Part shown: positions 1-5,508 of the stretch, piece by piece | Layout: each line of letters begins with the position of its first letter | Numbering within the stretch: the stretch's first letter is position 1 | DNA from: Treponema sp. | Lineage (GTDB): Bacteria; Spirochaetota; Spirochaetia; Treponematales; Breznakiellaceae | Direction: 5' to 3' | Assembly (NCBI GenBank): GCA_031267115.1 | Contig: JAIRZS010000134.1 | Span: 1 to 5,508 of the forward strand | DNA length: 5,508 nucleotides | Notes under the pieces: generated by a model | What the model saw: the letters and a program-made list of their open reading frames with translations, nothing else | Databases searched by the model: none | What the model was told of the DNA's origin: nothing | Position numbers and translations under genes: made by a program

Positions 1-854
1 ACATCGGCGGTAACTTCTTCCCCCTTGACGGCGGGGAGGCAGTGGAGGAAGATCGCATCGGGCCTGCCGGTCCTGTCCATCAGGGACTGGTTGACCTGGT
101 ACGGCCTGAGGAGGCCGGCCCGCTCTTCCTTGACGGCTTCTTCCCCCATGGAGGCCCACACATCGGTGTACAGCGCGTGGGCGCCCTCCACATCCGCAAG
201 ATCCCCTGAAACCCGGATTTCCGCGCCGCCCGCCCGGGCAAGGGACCCGCAGGCGTCGAGCAGGGCCGGATCCGGGCTGAGGGCGGGGGGGGTAATAATA
301 CGGAAGCCGATCCCCATTTTTGCGCAGATCACCAGGAGCGAGCGGGCAACGTTGTTCCGGCCGTCCCCTACAAAGCACAGGGTTTTGCCGGCGCTGTCCC
401 CAAAACTTTCTTCCAGGGTCATAATGTCCGCCAGGGCCTGGGTGGGGTGGAAACTGTCGGTAAGGCCGTTGTAAACCGGCACGCGCGAGTACGCGGCCAG
501 GGTTTCCACGGTTGACTGCTTAAAGCCCCGAAACTGGATGGCGCTGAACATCCGTCCCAGAACCCGGGCGGTATCTTCGATAGATTCCTTCGCGCCGAGC
601 TGTATGTCCGCGGTGGAGAGGAATACCGGGTGGCCACCCTCTTCCCCGAAAGCGGTCTCGAAGGCGCACCTGGTCCGGGTAGAGCGTTTTTCAAAGATCA
701 GGGCAAGGGTTTTCCCCAGAAAACGCTGGCGCGCCCCGCCCTCTTTTGACTCGGCCTTTAGCTGTTTTGCCAGATCCAGGAGAAACCTGATCTCGGCTTT
801 TGAATAATCAAGCAGGGTTAAAAGCGATCTCCCCTTTAAAGTCTCTAAAACCAT
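1..854 (-). CDS. argF: Ornithine carbamoyltransferase, 3' end outside window
   Basis: Cytoplasmic transferase that makes citrulline and phosphate from carbamoyl phosphate and ornithine, or the reverse in the arginine deiminase pathway. The reading starts at the ATG at 854-852 (MVLETLKGRSLLTLLDYS) and gives 284 codons before the window edge; the family is about 330 residues, so roughly 50 C-terminal residues are missing. Visible signatures are the carbamoyl-phosphate loop EKRSTRTR (residues 55-62), the segment KESIEDTARVLGRM (89-102), FHPTQ (135-139), the second-domain GDGRNN (163-168), DVWASMGEE (231-239, the ornithine-binding SMG loop) and HCLPA (271-275, with the catalytic Cys272). All key residues seen are intact. 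The sequence resembles the E. coli ArgI/ArcB subtype. Sequence alone does not separate the anabolic (argF) from the catabolic (arcB) role, and no arcA or arcC gene lies in the window. The start is supported by a GGAGGG four bases upstream. It is transcribed divergently from the 920-residue gene. Confidence 0.96.
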   Translation of the reverse strand, partial: MVLETLKGRSLLTLLDYSKAEIRFLLDLAKQLKAESKEGGARQRFLGKTLALIFEKRSTRTRCAFETAFGEEGGHPVFLSTADIQLGAKESIEDTARVLGRMFSAIQFRGFKQSTVETLAAYSRVPVYNGLTDSFHPTQALADIMTLEESFGDSAGKTLCFVGDGRNNVARSLLVICAKMGIGFRIITPPALSPDPALLDACGSLARAGGAEIRVSGDLADVEGAHALYTDVWASMGEEAVKEERAGLLRPYQVNQSLMDRTGRPDAIFLHCLPAVKGEEVTAD

Positions 855-858
855 AAAA

Positions 859-864
859 CCCTCC
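859..864 (-). promoter_or_regulatory. Ribosome binding site of argF
   Basis: On the minus strand the sequence reads GGAGGG followed by TTTT and then ATG. This is a near-perfect Shine-Dalgarno with a short four-base spacer, and it fixes the argF start at 854. Confidence 0.8.
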
Positions 865-890
865 GTCGTAAAATTCAGCCGGTTGGACGA

Positions 891-924
891 GGGGCCGGAT
901 TTGCTCCGCAAGTCCGCCGGCCCT
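891..924 (-). promoter_or_regulatory. GC-rich imperfect hairpin in the argF leader
   Basis: Inverted repeat GGGCCGG (892-898) and CCGGCCC (917-923) enclosing a second pairing, TTGC (901-904) with GCAA (908-911), around a TCC loop. In minus-strand RNA it folds as GGGCCG, a GCG bulge, then GACTTGC/GCAAATC with one A-C mismatch, closing on CGGCCC. It ends about 27 bases upstream of the argF SD, so it would lie in the 5' untranslated leader. No U-run follows, so it does not look like a simple terminator. Its function is unknown. Confidence 0.5.
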
Positions 925-929
925 CTTCT

Positions 930-957
930 CTCGAAAAAAACCAGCGTTTTTTTCGAG
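930..957. repeat. Perfect 12-bp inverted repeat with A7/T7 core
   Basis: CTCGAAAAAAAC (930-941) and GTTTTTTTCGAG (946-957) are exact reverse complements separated by the four bases CAGC. The T-run is inside the stem, so this is not a standard intrinsic terminator on either strand. It lies between the putative argF promoter and the second leader hairpin. It could be an RNA stem in the argF leader, a DNA-level protein site, or a small dispersed palindrome. Which one cannot be decided from one copy. Confidence 0.75.
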
Positions 958-1012
958 CTGCCCCCGCTTAGCATTTATCGGCAAGTGATAGACTGAATAC
1001 TTACCTTCATAC

Positions 1013-1038
1013 TAATATTCCGAATTAATATTCCGATT
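1013..1038. promoter_or_regulatory. Tandem 13-bp repeat, candidate operator
   Basis: TAATATTCCGAAT (1013-1025) is followed immediately by TAATATTCCGATT (1026-1038), matching at 12 of 13 positions, with an 11-bp identical core TAATATTCCGA. The pair overlaps the minus-strand TATAAT at 1036-1041 and covers the expected argF transcription start. Two adjacent, nearly identical sites a little over one helical turn apart at a promoter are typical of a regulator binding as two units. The regulator is unknown, and the site does not match the standard ARG box. Confidence 0.5.
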
Positions 1039-1041
1039 ATA
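1036..1041 (-). promoter_or_regulatory. Candidate -10 element for argF
   Basis: The minus strand reads TATAAT here, a perfect sigma-70-type -10. The 17-bp-spaced -35 position reads TTCTAA, which matches TTGACA at only three of six bases, so an activator or a relaxed -35 would be needed. Transcription would start near 1028-1030, giving a leader of about 175 bases that contains both inverted repeats. Confidence 0.5.
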
Positions 1042-1048
1042 GTGTATA

Positions 1049-1076
1049 TTGTTTCGTGTTAGAATAGCTATGATAA
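1049..1076 (+). promoter_or_regulatory. Weak candidate promoter for the 920-residue gene
   Basis: The plus strand has TTGTTT (1049-1054) and, 16 bases later, TGATAA (1071-1076), overlapping TATGAT (1069-1074). A further candidate -10, TAGAAT, sits at 1060-1065. None has a convincing -35/-10 pair. The AT-rich block 1005-1080 is nevertheless the only plausible promoter region upstream of the 1135 start. Confidence 0.25.
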
Positions 1077-1120
1077 CAACAATACCGCACAGGCGAACAG
1101 CGTCCCGGCCCGATCGGGCA

Positions 1121-1125
1121 GAGGG
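1121..1125 (+). promoter_or_regulatory. Ribosome binding site of the 920-residue gene
   Basis: GAGGG lies nine bases before the ATG at 1135. The next in-frame ATG (1258, Met42) would delete the N-terminal domain, so this SD favours the long start. Confidence 0.6.
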
Positions 1126-1134
1126 CGGCGCCTT

Positions 1135-3897
1135 ATGATACGTTTTTTATTCTCCCTCCGTTACCAGGCCCAGATCCGGCACACCCGCCCCGAGCTCCAT
1201 TCCTTTCTGGAAGATTCTATCCTGGAAATCATCGGGGCTTCGGGCGGGACGGCAAGGATGGAACGGGGGGATATCGCCGCGTCTTTTAATGACAAGGCGA
1301 TCGGCTTCTGGTTCGACATGCTTGCCGCCCTTGAAAGTATAACGGATATCCTGGGCAAGGCGGAATCGGAACTGTACGGCTATATCTGCCTTGTCGGCCA
1401 GAATTTGGACGAAACAGGCCTCTTTCTGACGCGTTCGCTCCCTTCCGGGGGTACGGGGATTTGGTGCGATTATTCCGCCCAGCGCTCGCTGCTCCCCTAC
1501 GCGCTGTTTGAAAACAGTTCCGGGGAAACCAGGGGCATCCCCGCAGGCAGCGGTTACAGCCGGATCGGGAGCTTCAGGTCTTTCCCGGACCGGGAAGCGG
1601 AAAAGATATTTCCCTACCGGGAGAGGATACACAGGATACTGAGCCAGGGTTCGCGGAAAAACGCGGTTTTGGCGGGCCCGCGCTTTATCGGGAAGCGGGA
1701 CGGACTCCGGCTTCACTGCAATAACCTGCTCAAGGGCCTGCCGCAGCTGCGCATCGTATTCGGCGTCGGGAGGAACGGCCTGGGCTGTTTTACCGACGCG
1801 CTCACCGCCGAGATCCGCAGCCTGATCGTTCCCTTTGCCCCACACGGCGGCATGGAAGAGCTTGACAAGCTGGAAGAGACAATCTTCCAGGAACGGTTCC
1901 GCAGGCAGTATTCCCCCTACTTTGTCCGCAAGGCCCGGCGCTTTATGGAACTGCTCCTTGATTTCTACGAAAAGGCCGTATACGCGAAAGCGCTGAAACC
2001 CGTCATCATTCTGGAAAATATCAACCGCGCCGACGCGCCCTCCACGGGACTCTTTATCGGCCTTTTCCAGGACAGGATACGGGCCAACTGCCTGGTATAC
2101 GGCAGTTTCTCGGAAAACGATTCCGCCGCCAATATAGAATCGGGCCTTGACAACTGGACCAAGGTCTTTTCCCGGGTAATACAGGTATCGCTTGAGGATT
2201 TTTCCCCGCCGGAACCGCCCGAAATGACCGGCGATTTCTGGGAGATTGCCTACGCCCTTTCGCTGTTCCGCCGCTATTTCCCCTGCGCCCTGTTTCTCCC
2301 CCTCTTTGAGGAAGCGGGTATAAACCCAAAAATGGTTTCGCAGGCGCTGGATATTTTCATGGGCCAGGGCGTCATTGATTTCAGGGAAGATCCCCAGATG
2401 CGGATCGCTGATTTCGATGCCCGGGCGGAACAGATTCTGGGCGAGCGGAAGCACCTGGTGCGGGCCGTGGTTTCAGGCCGTATCCTCTCCTGGGTGGACC
2501 GGGGCAGATTCCGGCCCTGTTACGATCTGCTTGAAGCCTTGGCGGATCTCGGCGGCAGCGGCTCGGATTCCCTTGTTATGGATTCCCTTACCGATGACGT
2601 AATAAGCAATACCTGCGAGAGCATCGAAAAAGCCCTGCGGGAAAAACGCTTTTCAAAAGTAGTCGGCCCAAGGCGTTACGCGCCCCTGCTTTATATCTTT
2701 AATACATCGCGCGCCCTGACCCACCAGAACGAAGAGGAGATACGCCGGGCCTTCCTGACGCCCGTTCCCGACGCGGACGCCATCCCGTCGTACAAAGCCC
2801 GGATACTCTTCAATTTGGCGGCGTTCTACCTGGGGTGCAAGGACACTGCCGCCGCCCAGGAGGCGGCCAAGGAATCCATGATCCTAAGCCAGGATCAGGA
2901 AGAGGGAACAGGGCTTGTCCGGGCCTACCGGCTCTTTTCCCTGGTCAACATCTGCAGGCAGCGGGTCGGAGAGGCCGTTGACTATTCGGACTTTGCCATT
3001 GAAAAAGCCGAACATTCCGGCCATTTCGGGGAACTTGCCATCACCACCTACTACGCGGCCGGGATTCACCTGCTTTTCGGCAACCTTTCCAAGGCCGAGC
3101 GCATGGTGCGGCAGACAGACGAATCCGCCTCGGTCACCGGGCGTATCGAATGGGCCGACCGCGCCCGCTTCCTCCTGGGCAGGCTTCGTTTCGAAACAGG
3201 CCGCTACCAGGAGGCCTTTGATATTTTTGCCATGCTTCTCGATCAGGAAATCCCCGGCGCTCCGGAGGGCCGGGAACAGATTCTGCGGGCCTGGATTTAC
3301 CGTTCCCGCGTGTTCCTGCGGCAAAGCCCGGGAAAACTGCCCGGCGCGCAGAGTCCCGACGCGCGGCTTTTCGCTATCGAGGCGGCCTACCTTTCGGGAG
3401 AGTACGAGCAGACCATCAGGCTGGCCGACAGTTTCTACACGGACCTGCCGGAAGCGCGTTTCATCTTTATCGAACAGCCGGATTGGTGGAGCGGCTTCGC
3501 CCAGTGCGAGCTGCTCCTCTTCCCGCCGAAGGATTTCTTTAACCGGCTGCTTTCCACCTACCGCGCCCTGGCCCTGGGCAAGCTCAACAAGCCGTCAGTT
3601 TCCGGGCACGGCACAGCCGGCGAGATGGCCCTGGACGGCATGCGCAAGGTGATCCGGGAGGAAGGGCTTCCCCAGACGGACCCGAATGACGCTTTTTATT
3701 ATTATTCCCATTACTGCGTGCTGCGGGAAATCGGCGCCGTAGAGGTGGACATGGACACCGCTATAAGCATCGCCTTTAAGCGCCTGAGAACCCGCGCCAG
3801 CAATATTGACGATATTGAAACCAGGCGCGCCTACCTCTCGCTGAACTACTGGAACAACGCTATGAGCCAGGCCGCTAAAGCCCACCGTTTGATATAG
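1135..3897 (+). CDS. Putative STAND/AAA_16-like signalling protein with TPR-type C-terminus
   Basis: A 920-residue soluble protein with no signal peptide or clear membrane segment; not recognised as a named gene. Residues 1-125 hold a small alpha/beta region (ILEIIGASGGTARMERGD, then AIGFWFDMLAALESI, then YGYICLVGQ). Its order faintly recalls a class III nucleotidyl cyclase domain, but without obvious metal-binding Asp pairs. Residues 160-440 look like an AAA_16/STAND NTPase: GPRFIGKR (181-188) sits at the P-loop but has Arg where Walker A needs Ser/Thr, and PVIILENINRADAPS (289-303) matches the hhhhED.HWAD.AS-type Walker B of this class. Residues 370-450 resemble a helical or winged-helix linker. 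Residues 554-770 form TPR-like helix pairs, for example at 554-588, 594-628, 633-667, 674-706 and 742-770. The C-terminus carries RASNIDDIETRRAYLSLNYW (887-906), like the RASRIDDPE..R..FL ending of some NTPase-TPR regulators. The gene stands alone, divergent from argF. A regulatory or scaffold role is inferred; no reaction can be assigned. Confidence 0.85.
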   Translation: MIRFLFSLRYQAQIRHTRPELHSFLEDSILEIIGASGGTARMERGDIAASFNDKAIGFWFDMLAALESITDILGKAESELYGYICLVGQNLDETGLFLTRSLPSGGTGIWCDYSAQRSLLPYALFENSSGETRGIPAGSGYSRIGSFRSFPDREAEKIFPYRERIHRILSQGSRKNAVLAGPRFIGKRDGLRLHCNNLLKGLPQLRIVFGVGRNGLGCFTDALTAEIRSLIVPFAPHGGMEELDKLEETIFQERFRRQYSPYFVRKARRFMELLLDFYEKAVYAKALKPVIILENINRADAPSTGLFIGLFQDRIRANCLVYGSFSENDSAANIESGLDNWTKVFSRVIQVSLEDFSPPEPPEMTGDFWEIAYALSLFRRYFPCALFLPLFEEAGINPKMVSQALDIFMGQGVIDFREDPQMRIADFDARAEQILGERKHLVRAVVSGRILSWVDRGRFRPCYDLLEALADLGGSGSDSLVMDSLTDDVISNTCESIEKALREKRFSKVVGPRRYAPLLYIFNTSRALTHQNEEEIRRAFLTPVPDADAIPSYKARILFNLAAFYLGCKDTAAAQEAAKESMILSQDQEEGTGLVRAYRLFSLVNICRQRVGEAVDYSDFAIEKAEHSGHFGELAITTYYAAGIHLLFGNLSKAERMVRQTDESASVTGRIEWADRARFLLGRLRFETGRYQEAFDIFAMLLDQEIPGAPEGREQILRAWIYRSRVFLRQSPGKLPGAQSPDARLFAIEAAYLSGEYEQTIRLADSFYTDLPEARFIFIEQPDWWSGFAQCELLLFPPKDFFNRLLSTYRALALGKLNKPSVSGHGTAGEMALDGMRKVIREEGLPQTDPNDAFYYYSHYCVLREIGAVEVDMDTAISIAFKRLRTRASNIDDIETRRAYLSLNYWNNAMSQAAKAHRLI

Positions 3898-4001
3898 GGC
3901 AAAATACCCTAAAATACAACCGCTTAAAGCCTTTAGAACTTTCCCATAGCAGGCTTGTCCGGAAACTTCAGATAAACTAATAGATTTTTGTTATCTTCTT
4001 T

Positions 4002-4117
4002 TGGGCGCATCCGCGCGCCAACCTGCCCACAGGGCAGGATGGCCCACGGACCGGGCTTTCCGCTTGTATCTTTTTTGCCTTCGGCAAAAAAGGATACCGC
4101 TGCAATCCCTTGCGCGT
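4002..4117. repeat. Palindromic intergenic element (REP/MITE-like)
   Basis: Three nested or serial hairpins lie within about 115 bp. GGCGC (4004-4008) pairs with GCGCC (4015-4019). CCTGCCC (4022-4028) pairs with GGGCAGG (4032-4038) around an ACA loop. The main stem is GTATCTTTTTTGCC (4066-4079) against GGCAAAAAAGGATAC (4083-4097), with a TTC loop and one bulged base. Flanking GGGCTTTCCGC (4053-4063) and GCTGCAATCCC (4099-4109) continue the symmetry imperfectly. From memory this layout (GGGCTTTCCG, ATC, T-run, A-run, GGAT, AATCCCT) resembles short dispersed intergenic repeats of Bacteroidetes genomes; that family link is inference. No transposase is encoded. The exact ends are uncertain. Confidence 0.6.
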
Positions 4118-4152
4118 TCCCAAGGCGGGGCTCTTAATCGGCGGTTAGGAAT

Positions 4153-4325
4153 TTCCACCGCGGAGGACGCGGAGTTTCACGGAGGACACCCAAAGAAAGG
4201 CACGCGGAAGCGTGTTGAACAATTAAAGGCGGCATGGCGGGAGCCCCAAAAAATGCCGCGGTACGGAATAGATGCTTTAAGGGCGTAGAAATTGGTAACA
4301 AAAACTCCGTGCCGCTCCGTGGTGG
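4153..4325. repeat. Inverted-repeat element with CGGAG/CTCCG unit arms
   Basis: The left arm CCACCGCGGAGGACGCGGAG (4155-4174) is mirrored by the right arm CTCCGTGCCGCTCCGTGGTGG (4305-4325); the arms differ by a few substitutions and one inserted base. CGGAG recurs at 4161, 4170 and 4180, and CTCCG at 4305 and 4315, so each arm is itself a short 9-10-bp-period repeat. The roughly 130-bp interior folds further: CACGC/GCGTG (4201-4205, 4210-4214), and GCGGCAT/ATGCCGC (4229-4235, 4253-4259) enclosing GGC/GCC. Similar CACGGAG-type inverted repeats are known as dispersed non-coding sequences in several bacterial groups. No transposase or other credible gene lies inside, so a non-autonomous element is the simplest reading. 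Confidence 0.6.
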
Positions 4326-4343
4326 TTCTTCTTCCTACTTATT

Positions 4344-4359
4344 CTTTGTAACTTTGTAA
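4344..4359 (+). repeat. Tandem CTTTGTAA duplication
   Basis: The octamer CTTTGTAA occurs twice back to back (4344-4351, 4352-4359) just outside the right arm of the CGGAG element, at the start of the AT-rich region preceding the mutase gene. It could be part of the repeat element's flank or of the mutase promoter region; nothing decides between these. Confidence 0.5.
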
Positions 4360-4420
4360 AATTTTACCGGGTTTTGGATTTGCCTTTGCCTTTATACGGT
4401 CTTTCATTCATAATAGTGGC

Positions 4421-5508
4421 ATGGACAGAACTGTTTGTGTAAAAAGGGCGGAGGATTATATCCTCCGGGAACGGGACCCTCTTTTTCGTAAAGAAGTAGA
4501 AGATCTCCTGGCCGATTCCTCCCCCGCCGGGGAGCAGGAACTCCTGGATCGGTTCTACCGGAATCTGGAATTCGGCACCGGCGGTTTACGGGGGGTAATC
4601 GGCGGGGGTTACAACCGGATGAACACCCTGGTGGTTAAAAGCGCCACCCAGGGGCTTGCCGCCTACCTGATCAAGACTTTCCCCCATAAGGCCAGGGCGG
4701 GGGCCCTCTCCGCGGCCGTGGCCTACGACAGCCGCCATTATTCCGCGGAATTCGCCGAGGCCGCGGCCCTGATTTTCGCGGCCAACGGCATTAAGGCCTA
4801 CCTTTTTTCCGCCATGCGGCCCACGCCGGAACTTTCCTTTGCGATCCGCCGGCTGGGCTGCGATACGGGGGTGGTGGTCACCGCGAGCCACAACCCGCCC
4901 CAGTACAACGGGTACAAGGCCTACTGGAACGACGGTTCCCAGGTGATCCCCCCCCACGACGGGGGAATCATCGAGGAGGTCGAGCGGGTAACGGCCGTTA
5001 AAGAGATGGCCAGGGAAGATGCCCTGGACCAGGGGCTCCTGGCGATCATCGACAAGGAAATCGACGAACCCTACCAGGCCATGGTCAAGGCCGCCCTGTT
5101 CCGGCCCCGGCTTATCAAAGAAAAGGCGGGGGAGGTAAAAATTGTCTACACCCCCCTCCACGGCACGGGGGCCTTCCATGTGGAAAAGGTCCTGGGGGAT
5201 CTGGGCCTCAAGGTTATCACCGTACCGGAACAGCGGGAGGGGAACGGGGATTTCCCCACGGTCCAATTCCCCAACCCCGAGGAAGCGGCGGCCCTGAAGA
5301 TGGCCGTCGATCTGGGAAAGGCCGAAAAGGCCGATGTGGTCATGGCCACGGACCCGGACGCGGATCGTTTCGGCATCGCCGTCCCCGCCAAGGGGAAGGG
5401 GGGGGACTACACCCTGATCACGGGGAATCAAATGGGGGCCCTGCTGGCGGATTACATTTTCCTTTCCCTGAAGGAACTGGGCAGGCTCCCCGCCGGCGCG
5501 GCCATGGT
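4421..5508 (+). CDS. Phosphoglucomutase/phosphomannomutase (alpha-D-phosphohexomutase), 3' end outside window
   Basis: Cytoplasmic enzyme that moves phosphate between C1 and C6 of a hexose, typically glucose-1-phosphate and glucose-6-phosphate, through a phosphoserine. The frame from the ATG at 4421 stays open to the window edge, giving 362 codons; long-form members such as Bacillus PgcA are about 580 residues, so over a third is missing. Seen in order: the N-terminal FGTGGLRG (residues 51-58), MRPTPELSF, the active-site loop TASHNPPQYNGYK with catalytic Ser156 (154-166), YTPLHGTG (243-250), and the metal loop DPDADR (311-316) followed by FGIAV. Then comes TGNQMGALL, as in PgcA. The sugar-specificity loop and the phosphate-binding domain 4 lie outside the window, so glucose versus mannose preference is not shown. 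There are about 50 residues before FGTGG, comparable to PgcA, which supports the start. No good Shine-Dalgarno precedes the ATG, so a slightly different start is possible. Confidence 0.95.
   Translation, partial: MDRTVCVKRAEDYILRERDPLFRKEVEDLLADSSPAGEQELLDRFYRNLEFGTGGLRGVIGGGYNRMNTLVVKSATQGLAAYLIKTFPHKARAGALSAAVAYDSRHYSAEFAEAAALIFAANGIKAYLFSAMRPTPELSFAIRRLGCDTGVVVTASHNPPQYNGYKAYWNDGSQVIPPHDGGIIEEVERVTAVKEMAREDALDQGLLAIIDKEIDEPYQAMVKAALFRPRLIKEKAGEVKIVYTPLHGTGAFHVEKVLGDLGLKVITVPEQREGNGDFPTVQFPNPEEAAALKMAVDLGKAEKADVVMATDPDADRFGIAVPAKGKGGDYTLITGNQMGALLADYIFLSLKELGRLPAGAAM

Larger units (their letters stand above)
3898..4420. other. Non-coding spacer of 523 bp carrying two repeat elements
   Basis: No open frame here has both a plausible start and protein-like content. 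The first 100 bases (3898-4000) are AT-rich and show no clear terminator for the upstream gene, only a weak GATAAAC/GTTATC pairing (3971-3996). Next come a long palindrome (about 4002-4117) and an inverted-repeat element (about 4153-4325). From 4331 the sequence turns AT-rich up to the mutase start and probably includes its promoter, though no convincing -35/-10 pair stands out. Confidence 0.75.

Noticed and set aside
25..807. Plus-strand open frames opposite argF (25-474 and 538-807)
   Set aside because: The minus strand encodes an unmistakable ornithine carbamoyltransferase across this whole stretch.
992..1010. ARG box (ArgR operator) near argF
   Set aside because: TGAA (994-997) and TTCA (1006-1009) are inverted, but the gap is eight bases rather than the six in the standard TGAATwwwwATTCA arrangement, and the centre is not AT-only. 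It is worth revisiting if an ArgR gene is found in the genome.
1013..1038. Start of a CRISPR array
   Set aside because: There are only two short adjacent units with no spacers between them.
1147..2454. Minus-strand open frame of 435 codons opposite the NTPase-TPR gene
   Set aside because: It is a GC-driven shadow of the sense gene. The sense strand carries recognisable NTPase and TPR motifs; the antisense peptide shows none.
4066..4097. Rho-independent terminator for the 920-residue gene
   Set aside because: The T-run is inside the 5' arm of the stem and no T-tract follows the hairpin on the plus strand. It is also about 170 bp past the stop codon and belongs to a larger palindrome.
4001..4288. 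Plus-strand open frame of 95 codons inside the spacer
   Set aside because: It lies across both structured repeats and its peptide (AEDAEFHGG and similar) is the kind produced by translating CGGAG-type repeats. It has no SD and no family resemblance.
4586..5431. Minus-strand open frame of 281 codons opposite the mutase
   Set aside because: It is an antisense shadow of a clearly assigned phosphohexomutase with intact TASHNP and DPDADR motifs.

Overview
The window is 5.5 kb of fairly GC-rich bacterial chromosome with three protein genes and two informative intergenic regions. The set (an E. coli-type ornithine carbamoyltransferase, a large degenerate NTPase-TPR protein, and a long-form phosphosugar mutase) together with the repeat-laden spacer suggests a spirochaete related to the termite-gut Treponema group. 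That placement is inferred from general resemblance and is moderate at best.

Layout: (1) 1-854, minus strand: argF-like ornithine carbamoyltransferase, cut at its C-terminal end by the window edge. (2) 855-1134: a divergent control region. It holds a perfect TATAAT for the argF side, a 13-bp tandem repeat (2 copies) across and downstream of that -10, and two strong inverted repeats in the putative argF leader. It also supplies the start region of the plus-strand gene, with an SD at 1121-1125. (3) 1135-3897, plus strand: a 920-residue protein that reads as a STAND/AAA_16-like regulator. It has a possible degenerate class III cyclase-like N-terminus, a Walker A-like loop lacking its Ser/Thr, a Walker B-like strand, a helical linker, and a TPR-type C-terminal half. 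(4) 3898-4420: 523 bp with no credible gene, containing two side-by-side structured repeat elements. One is a long palindrome at about 4002-4117; the other is an inverted-repeat element at about 4153-4325 built on CGGAG/CTCCG units. (5) 4421-5508, plus strand: the N-terminal two thirds of a phosphoglucomutase/phosphomannomutase, running off the window.

argF and the mutase are housekeeping enzymes (arginine/citrulline metabolism; hexose-phosphate interconversion) with no evident functional link. The 920-residue protein is the unusual gene. It is divergently transcribed from argF through a shared control region, so co-regulation is possible but unproven. Its degenerate nucleotide-binding motif suggests a sensing or scaffold role rather than a classical ATP-driven switch. 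No CRISPR array, tRNA, rRNA, transposase or toxin-antitoxin pair is visible.
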